Assembly (NCBI GenBank): GCA_963920525.1
Contig: OY986438.1
Coordinates: 119,453,720-119,517,719 of the forward strand
Direction: 5' to 3'
Origin: Dichetophora obliterata
Lineage: Eukaryota > Arthropoda > Insecta > Diptera > Sciomyzidae
Length of the DNA: 64,000 nt
Made by a program: the position numbers and the translations under genes. The notes beneath the pieces were generated by a model. That model was given only the letters and a program-made list of their open reading frames with translations, was not told where the DNA came from and did no database searches. This document shows, one piece after another, positions 57,351 to 64,000 of this stretch. How positions within the stretch are numbered: the stretch's first letter is position 1; each line of letters begins with the position of its first letter.

Positions 57351-58070
57351 GACCTTGTTATTTATACTGTTGATTCTATGATTTTAATAAAAATTTTAAA
57401 TGTTTGATAATTGCAATCATAACTGATTTTAAATACAAATTCTAGTTGTTTGACATTTTAAAATTGTTTATTGAGCTTTAGGTCAAAGTAAGAACAATTA
57501 ATTGAAAACAATTAAAAAAAATATATATCAGCAAAAATCTAAAAACAACTTCAGTAACCATGCTTTGTTAGTGGAAGACTTCCAGCAGACTGTTGGACTC
57601 CATAATAATAACATAAGCATAAAGACTAAAGTAAAGCAAAAATGCAACAACATATGTGAGCATGTGAAATGGGAGAAAACCTGAGAAATTGACACTACAA
57701 ATCTCATTGCCTCTGTGGTGCAGTGCGCTAATGTGCGCTTACACGGGTATCACAAAGATTTCTGATGAAGCCTTTAGCATGGCCGAAATTGCAATAAAAT
57801 CAGCTAGTGATTTTTTCCTTTTCATATTGAAAAACTTTGTTGTTGTTGTTGTTTCTTTGAAAAGATTCGTTAGAACAATAAATTGTTCAATAAATAAAAT
57901 AATAAATAAAATTGAACAATAAATTGTTCTAACTTTGACCTAAAGCTCAATAAACGATTTTAAACTATCAAACAACTAAAATTTGTATTTAAAATGAAGT
58001 ATGATTTAAACTATCAAACATTTAGAATTTGTATTTAAATCATATAAAATCAACATAATTAATAACAATA
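57351..58070. mobile_element. Long-TIR element, most complete copy of the 7-kb/25-kb family
   Basis: Arms of about 150 bp: GACCTTGTTATTTATACTGT... at the left and, reversed from the right, TATTGTTATTAATTATGTTG..., both with the paired AAATxCAAATTCT/TTTGATA units and TTTATTGAGCTTTAGGTCAA. The right half, read on the minus strand, holds AACAATTTATTGTTCTAAC (duplicated), a CAA microsatellite and MKRKKSLADFIAISAMLKAS (57,770-57,829). A GTGGTGCAGTGCGCTAATGT palindromic block is central. About 720 bp, so a deletion derivative. Target duplication unclear. Confidence 0.75.
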
Positions 58071-58144
58071 GCTGGCAACGATTGCTCTTTCGTTCCCATA
58101 TTTTTTAGCCTATTAGTACACTTGGCTTGCACAGCCTATTTTTC

Positions 58145-58545
58145 ATATTTAGTATGAAAAACCTCCCAAGATCATTTCACTTTTACACAATTATTCTTGT
58201 CGAAGCGACGGACACGCGTCAGATTATCTGCGCAAAGTATATCAAATTTGGCTTTCATCCAACCATATGAGCCTTCTTATAGTCTTCCAGTGATCAATTG
58301 AGATATTTTTTTGCCCAAGCTAGTTGATTTGCTTTCATCCGGTTCGTCATTAGTGGTTTCTTAGCTGGTCGTCTCCTTAAAATACCAAACTCTACAGCTC
58401 TCTAGCACTCCAATGCAAAACTTATAGCGACTGAATTTTTGAATCGATCCTTTAAATTTACTCTTCGGGTTTAACTGTCGACTCTGGTACACATGTATTT
58501 ATATATCGTGTTCTTTTTAATCCCTATGTCCTTTGAATTGAATCC
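58145..58545 (-). pseudogene. Tc1-like transposase relic
   Basis: Minus strand, several frames. KDIGIKKNTIYKYM near 58,505-58,545 has the helix-turn-helix look of the N-terminal domain. RRRPAKKPLMTNRMKANQLA then WAKKYLN near 58,305-58,375 matches the KKPLLTKRHKANRLAWAKKH-type block, followed by SLEDYKKAHMVG (expected W..VIWSDES). The first catalytic Asp region is scrambled, and the second and third are missing. Recognisable but very decayed. Confidence 0.65.
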
Positions 58546-59379
58546 AAATATTCTTTTTTCTGTTCTAATCTAACAACAGTCAAATGTGAACATTTGATTT
58601 TCTTAACTATTGAACGTTATGATAATTTCCGATCCTTGAGAATAAAAGTTGCGCTCTTTCGGACACATGACAGTCGCGACTTTTTATGCAGTGATTGCTT
58701 AGAATATTTCAAACTCTGTTGATTACAGAAATTACAACTTTTTTGGGTTAAAATATTAATAATATAACTAATAAGTTTAGTTTTGCACTTGAGCTTAGCA
58801 CTTAAAACCACTCGTGCCTATACGTAACTTGAATATAAGTAGTTAGTAAAAGCCACACTGAGAGGATGCTTAAACGATGCTTCTCTCTTAGTTTTGCTTA
58901 CTAAAAGGCGTTATATTCAAAAAGTGGTAAAATCGATGGACAAAACTGTTGTAGAAGAAACATGTGGAACAAATTTTTATAATTATTTAGAATGGCAGAA
59001 AATTCACACGTAATTGTATACGTGATATTTTAAATTTGTCGTCTAGAAAATGTTAAAATAAGAATTGCGGAAGCTGTACTCTTTGAATTGTTATAATTTT
59101 AAACGAGTACAGATTACAGGAATAGCATTATTCGACCTACAATATTAATTTTTTAATGACTTGTTACTACATAAACTAATAGAAAACAATTTTTAAGGAA
59201 AATGGAGTATTTTAAAGATGCAAAAATTGTTTTTTATCACTCTGTGATTACATGTGAATGTGAATACATGTAAATGGGCGGTTTTGGCGAAATTGCTCAT
59301 ATATGTACATATGTTTATATATAACTGCTTGATTTTCTAAATTTAATTAAATTGCATTTTTTATGGTTTTTGGAATTTT
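58546..59379. other. No gene recognised
   Basis: AT-rich sequence with no repeat or frame that I can assign. Confidence 0.45.
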
Positions 59380-59487
59380 TAGTGTGAATTTTAATTGCTG
59401 TGGGAATTTTTTTGTAAAAATATCTCTAATGGGAATTTCTTTTAATTGCTGTGGGGAAAAGAGAATTTGTGTGGAACTGTAAACTGG
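59380..59487. mobile_element. End fragment of the 48-kb hAT family
   Basis: TTTAATTGCTGTGGGAATTT occurs twice (about 59,390 and 59,440), the reverse of the AATTCCCACAGCAATTAAA units at 48.4 kb, and the fragment stops at CTGGCAACCCTG, the family's terminal repeat. The other end is missing. Confidence 0.65.
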
Positions 59488-59509
59488 CAACCCTGAACTC
59501 AGCATTTGA

Positions 59510-59995
59510 TAATTCCTTAGTAGTCGCCTGACAGCTGAAAGGAATTTTTGTTTGGCTTGAGGCGATCTTCTTTGCTGCCATTCTCTTCTTAGAGTTCGTT
59601 TTTCTCTAAAAAGTTCTTCAATTTCCTTTGAGATCCACTTTGTACTTTATGCTTGAGTTATTTTATTGACAGGAGTTGCTGCATATTTAGCCGCGTAGAT
59701 TATTGGATTAGTAAAGCTTTCAATGGCTGAGTCAATCACATCCCCACTTTTCACTTTTTATTGAGGGTTTAAGCTCTAAATGGCTACCAATGAATGTACT
59801 GTCGGTACTTCGTCCAGTTTGTTTGCTTTGAAGTTAGTCTGCATAAGTTTGCCACTGGTTGAACTTTGCTATGCAGGTTTAATATCACCGGGGAGTGATC
59901 TGAAGATAATTCAAAGGTAGTTTCTACTGTAATTGATAGTCGATCAGTGTTCTTACATATTGCAAAATTCATGAGATCAGGTATCTTCATCAATC
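59510..59995 (-). pseudogene. Jockey-like retrotransposon endonuclease, C-terminal part
   Basis: Minus strand from 59,995: KIPDLMNFAICKNTDRLSIT, then FELSSDHSPVILNLHSKVQP with the catalytic SDHS motif, then LTSKQTNWTKYRQYI, and further down frames with NSxSELKKERRLRRxW-like linker sense. SDHSPVI followed by K-T-N-W is characteristic of Jockey-clade endonucleases. There are several stops beyond 59,784. No reverse transcriptase follows. An inverted partial copy of the beginning lies at 60,067-60,126. Confidence 0.78.
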
Positions 59996-60066
59996 TGAAT
60001 AAACAGAATAAATAATTAAGATTTTATATCTTCGAGTCAGCCAATTTACTGGCCTTCTGACCTACA

Positions 60067-60126
60067 AAAGATACCTGATTTCATGGATTTTGCAATATGA
60101 AAGAACACTGATCGACTATCAATTAC
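60067..60126 (+). repeat. Inverted partial duplicate of the Jockey endonuclease fragment
   Basis: GATACCTGATTTCATGGATT and GAACACTGATCGACTATCAA repeat, in the opposite orientation, the sequence at about 59,929-59,990. The two form hairpin arms of about 60 bp separated by about 75 bp. Confidence 0.8.
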
Positions 60127-60164
60127 AGTAACAACTAGCTTTAATTTATCTCAAAATACGTGAT

Positions 60165-61043
60165 GTGAAGCGTTTCGCCTTTTTTTGGCACCCCAAAAAA
60201 TTATAATTTTTGAATAGTTTTTGGCTTAAATTGCAAGAATGGACATTTTTCTTAATTTCTATGCACTCGGATTTGAAGATTTTCGATTTCGGCGAAAAAT
60301 TATGGAGATATTTCGAAAATGTTCGTTTTTCGATTTTTGAAAAATGGTTTGGTGAAGCGTTTCACTAAAAGAATCTTTCCGTTTTCATGTATAAACATCA
60401 ATATAAATTTGTAGTATGGTCTCGGGCAGGCTTCTAAGTCAGCAAGAAACTAAAATACTGAATAAAAGTCATCGAACCCAAATTTATTATTCATCGCTAA
60501 TATCGAGGTCAGAGTCGCAGTTTCAACAGGTGTAGCAGCCATGGTTGCCCGTTTCGACGCATTTCAAGTGATATGGCCGGTCGCATTTGTTGCAATGAAT
60601 TCATAATTGCCAAAAAAAAAACAATAAAAACGCATTAAACACACGCACAAACACTACATACGCATTAAAACTAAGTTTGTGGTGAAACGTTTCATTTTGA
60701 GAACACGGCTGGCATCACACAACCACTCGATAGATATTTCACAAACACTTCCTATTTTTTAAGAACAACATTATACGAACACGACTGATATATTTACCTT
60801 GAACTTGTGTTGAGTAGTTGGCATAAAACACGATAAATTCACACGATCAAAAAAACTTTTGGAAACGAATTTTGTCCATTGTTTTGGAAGAGCAACACAA
60901 TGACCGTCTGAACGCTTCGCTGTATCATGAAAAACTGAGCAGCAATGAAAGCAACATGTGACGGTATGACACTTGGCTATAAACATATAAGCGCGCTGTC
61001 AAAATTTCACATGTGAAATGCTTCACACACCGAAACGCTTCAC
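60165..61043 (-). mobile_element. Element with GTGAAGCGTTTCG ends and a cysteine-rich finger remnant
   Basis: GTGAAGCGTTTCG at 60,165 and its exact reverse complement at 61,031-61,043; related GTGAAGCGTTTCAC and GTGAAACGTTTCA motifs lie inside (60,353; 60,683). On the minus strand at 60,496-60,600 the frame reads HCNKCDRPYHLKCVETGNHG, CYTC, stop, NCDSDLDISDE, with cysteine and histidine spacing like a PHD-type or transposase C-terminal finger. No catalytic domain and no clear target duplication. Confidence 0.45.
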
Positions 61044-61169
61044 CCTACTAAAAAACTTATACTACTGATTTAGAAATGTTCTCTCTGGATAAAAATTGTA
61101 ATACGAAAATATCTTTAGTGTCGTAATATTAGCAGTTCCACCAGAATTTTAAGTGGTGGAGACAATATA

Positions 61170-62023
61170 GAGTGATGTGCAAAGAAATAGGGACCCCTGT
61201 ATTTTTATATTTAAAGCTAAATGAATATATATATACACGGCTTCCCAGATAGAGCATAAATTCCCTCGGGTGGTGATTCTCCTTAATTAGGCGAGTAGGA
61301 AAATGCAAGGATGATGGTGACCCCCTCCCCCCTTTAGGAGGTAGAGAAGAAAAACTTAAAAATAGGTGTCATAACATTTTACTCCAAATTTAATATAACT
61401 CTTAACCCATCTCCAAAGTCAATAGCATCTTGAAAAAGATACTATATGACTTTCAAATCAATGATATAAAAGCCGTATTCTAATCGTACCACACTAAAAG
61501 TTAACTGTTTTACGTGTGGCAATTTAAAATGAAAAAGTAGTTATGTTTGCATTGAGTACTCAAGTACTATGGCAAGATCAAAAACCAAGTCAGTAGAAAA
61601 TTTAATTTTATCATAAAAAGAGATTACATCACAAAAATGATCAAAAAATGTATTTAAAATTCGAGATATTTATTATCAAAGTTTAATTCAAAATTATTTT
61701 AGAATTTAGTTGCTCATAACTTTCTTAATTGTGACTTTTTGCAAAATGTTTTATAAAAATCTTAATGTCAATTTGATTTTCTTCACAACAAGTTGTAAAC
61801 TTTGGAAATCGGCTGAGAGATACATTAAAAATGGAGTAAAATGTAATGACACCTATTTTTTTGTTTTTCCTCTCTAGCTCCCAAAAATGGGGAGGGGGTC
61901 ACGCTCACCCTTGCATTTCCTTACTCGCCTAATCAAAGAGAGTCACTAACCGGCACATTGTATATAATTCCTGCAGCTTTGAATATAAAAATACAGGTGT
62001 CTCTGCTTCTTTGCACATCACTG
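61170..62023. mobile_element. 854-bp palindromic element, same tips as the 26-kb element
   Basis: Left GAGTGATGTGCAAAGAAATA-GGGACCCC and right, reversed, CAGTGATGTGCAAAGAAGCA-GAGACACC; TA on both sides (61,168-61,169; 62,024-62,025). Shared with 26,260-27,127: TTTTTATATTTAAAGCT, ATTCCCTCGGGTGGTG, GGCGAGTA. Arms extend about 340 bp with a lower identity than the 26-kb element. The interior carries GGAGGGGGTCA-type and AATAGGTGTCATAACATTTT blocks not found in the first element. Confidence 0.8.
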
Positions 62024-62032
62024 TATATTACA

Positions 62033-62172
62033 GAATCTTAATTTATAAAAGGCAAGCACGCTACTCCGTGTCCAATATCTCTCAAACTGTTAGCCTGAAA
62101 GTATGCATATCTTATTACGGCATCTTATTAAAGGCAAGCATGCTGCTCCGCACACAGTATTTCTCAAATTGT
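62033..62172. repeat. Diverged tandem duplication, period about 85 bp
   Basis: AAAGGCAAGCACGCTACTCC and AAAGGCAAGCATGCTGCTCC, each followed by an AATATCTCTCAAACTGT-like end. Confidence 0.65.
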
Positions 62173-62198
62173 AATTATTTTTTGACTGTAAAGTAATA

Positions 62199-62523
62199 GC
62201 CGATACACATTGACTGCGACTAGCGACGAACGCCAATTGTCAAAAAATAGAACGCATGTTTTCTTATGAGGATGTATTTTTTGAAGACGGCACGACAAAG
62301 AGAGAACACGACCACAATTGTTGCTGCCGCAGACTTCAATCTATTTCTAATTTGGTAGACGACAAGAGCGAACATAGCAGAGTTTGTTTATGTTTTGTAT
62401 GAAATACAGATTGTCGCTGTTGCGTTCATTATAATCAAGTCGTCTAGAATACTGCGACATTTCTCTCTGACGGCAAGTTTTCGTTTTTTCGGTGGACGAC
62501 TGTTGCAGTCAATGTGTATCGGC
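62199..62523. mobile_element. 325-bp MITE with TA flanks
   Basis: GCCGATACACATTGACTGC at the left and GCAGTCAATGTGTATCGGC, its exact reverse complement, at the right; TA at 62,197-62,198 and 62,524-62,525. Part of it recurs at 31,655-31,773. No coding. Confidence 0.82.
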
Positions 62524-62689
62524 TATAGACACACTGTTTTGCAAGACACACTGTTCTCAAAAGTGTTCAGAAAGTATTCACAGAAAATATATTTTATACT
62601 TATCAGTGACAACACTAGGTTTTTACAATAGTACGTTTTTTATCTAATTACCTTTTCAACACTGCCTCAGTACGTAAAGTGTTATTTAA

Positions 62690-63226
62690 CCCGTCAATTC
62701 CCATGCTTCTAATAGCCTGTTCTGTTTGATGGCAGAATATTATTTTTTTTGTGTTAATTGACGTGTTTAGATATTTAAAACATGAAAAATAAGAAAAAAA
62801 TGTACATCCTTTATTGTTTTTGTAAGGGGGTGTCACCTACAGGTGACACTGGGCGTAATTTATACTTTTAATTTAATATGGTAATAAGATGAATACGACT
62901 TATTTCTTTTACGAGTACATTTCTATTACAAGTTTCATTCAATAACAACAATTTGCAAAAACAAGTATTACAGTACTTACCCTTTTGGCATTTTTATAAC
63001 AATAAAAAGTTTCAAAACCACTTCGACGCACAAAAATTTCAAAACTGTTTGAGACAAATGAATAATTTGACAGATGATGTATGTATCAGGGTTGCCAAAA
63101 AAAATATAAATACTACCGTGTGTTTACTTTATAGTAGTAGTAAATTTTTTTCTCATTTTTTTGTTTTATAGGATAAATAAATTCTTCAATCTCTGTCACC
63201 TACAGGAGACACTGGGAATTGACGAG
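62690..63226. mobile_element. piggyBac-like MITE with TTAA target
   Basis: TTAA on both sides (62,686-62,689; 63,227-63,230). Ends CCCGTCAATTCCCA and (reversed) CTCGTCAATTCCCAGTGTCT. A palindromic TGTCACCTACAGGTGACA lies inside at 62,830, and a related TGTCACCTACAGGAGACA adjoins the right end. TTAA duplication is the mark of piggyBac elements. No transposase. Confidence 0.75.
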
Positions 63227-63230
63227 TTAA

Positions 63231-64000
63231 AGTGGTAAATTTATATTTTTCAAAAATCAATTGAATAGAAAATCTAGATTCAAAAAGAGAACAATGTGCT
63301 TTCGGCAAAAGGCTCCAAAAAGGAAGTGTGCGGAGGAGCTATAACATATAACAGGCTTTGGAAATATTTGGAAATATTAAGCTTGAATTTTTAATTTATT
63401 GCCTATTTCAGTATTGCCTCTATAGTCTTCTTTAAAGTAAATAAAAAGATTAATACAAAATTAACATAGCTATCTTTATGATAAGGGAGTTTTAATTAAT
63501 TGGAATATACTTGCAGCTCTGCAACATTATTGAGTGTAACAACATGCTATTCAAAAAATAATATCTTAAAACAATTAAAAAATTGTACACGTGTACTTCA
63601 ATATGTCTACATCACGATGGCACCAATTTTTGTTTCATTTGGAACACTTGACTTTTGGCCAGTTTTCCGACTCGGCTGGCCCACTGTGCTATTGTAAAAA
63701 AACCAAAATACCACGATACCACACAATTGTGAATACCCTTAATAAATTTTGTAGGCTCCACACATAACTTAATGAATAACCAACACCCACGCAAGAGATT
63801 TCGGCTATTCCCTATTTAATTTCGGATCTATTTGTCAAAGTTTAATTGTTCAATAGACTTTCATTACACAAAAAGAGAGTTTTTCAATACTTTTAAGTCG
63901 ATTATTTCAAAATATTTTATGTGTTGCATATCATGTTCCAGCATAAAGCTCTTCAATATAAAAAAGATGTTTTTTTAAGAATTGTAAAACACAAAATAAT
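63231..64000. other. No gene recognised
   Basis: AT-rich. GGTTGCCAAAAA at 63,091 (inside the previous element) resembles a hAT tip but has no partner. Short open frames near 63,500-63,794 match nothing known. Confidence 0.45.

Overview
The window looks like repeat-rich nuclear DNA from an insect, most likely a higher fly. The reasons are AT richness, many GTT/TTG runs, and a typical fly repertoire: RTE-like, LOA/I-group and Jockey-like non-LTR retrotransposons, maT (DD37D), Tc1-like and DD41D mariners, hAT elements, Transib, and many inverted-repeat elements. Species cannot be fixed from the sequence alone. I found no convincing intact host gene, rRNA, functional tRNA or CRISPR. It reads as an intergenic region or a very large intron that has become a transposon graveyard.

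Layout. 1-870 is the 3' part of an RTE element. 871-13,980 is mostly unannotatable, with a 705-bp inverted-repeat element (5,779), a non-LTR RNase H tail (6,678) and a short TIR element (7,093). 13,981-17,767 is a maT mariner split by a 3-kb RTE element. 17,933-19,940 holds a hAT BED-finger fragment, a 211-bp MITE and a 5'-truncated LOA-like copy with an 11-bp target duplication. 20,696-25,284 contains two Transib (RAG1-related) transposase relics separated by a DD41D mariner; the first starts with a terminus resembling a V(D)J recombination signal. 25,331-27,127 has two more fragments and an 868-bp near-perfect palindrome.

The stretch 29.7-36.2 kb is a cluster of short inverted-repeat elements and one hAT (32,435-34,348) that itself holds a Harbinger-like MITE. 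38,876-41,347 is a BED-finger hAT with an intron, hosting a repeat-filled element whose sister lies inverted at 45,757-46,810. Between them is a decayed RTE copy (41,570-44,692) interrupted by a hAT and a tRNA-headed insertion. 47,954-51,057 is a three-deep nest (TA-flanked element, hAT inside it, MITE inside that).

The most novel item is 52,324-56,044: a DNA transposon with about 370-bp terminal inverted repeats, an 8-bp target duplication and a coding sequence of a family I know only as an uncharacterised arthropod protein. A LOA-like retrotransposon has split its reading frame, and removing the insertion plus one copy of its 6-bp duplication restores the frame. The remainder (57.3-63.2 kb) holds a long-TIR element with relatives at 7 and 25 kb, a Tc1-like transposase relic, a Jockey endonuclease relic with an inverted partial copy, an element with a cysteine-rich finger, a second palindromic element sharing its tips with the 26-kb one, and a piggyBac-like TTAA MITE.

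Assignments rest on reading motifs, terminal repeats and target duplications by eye. Superfamily names come from remembered family features and were not checked by search.
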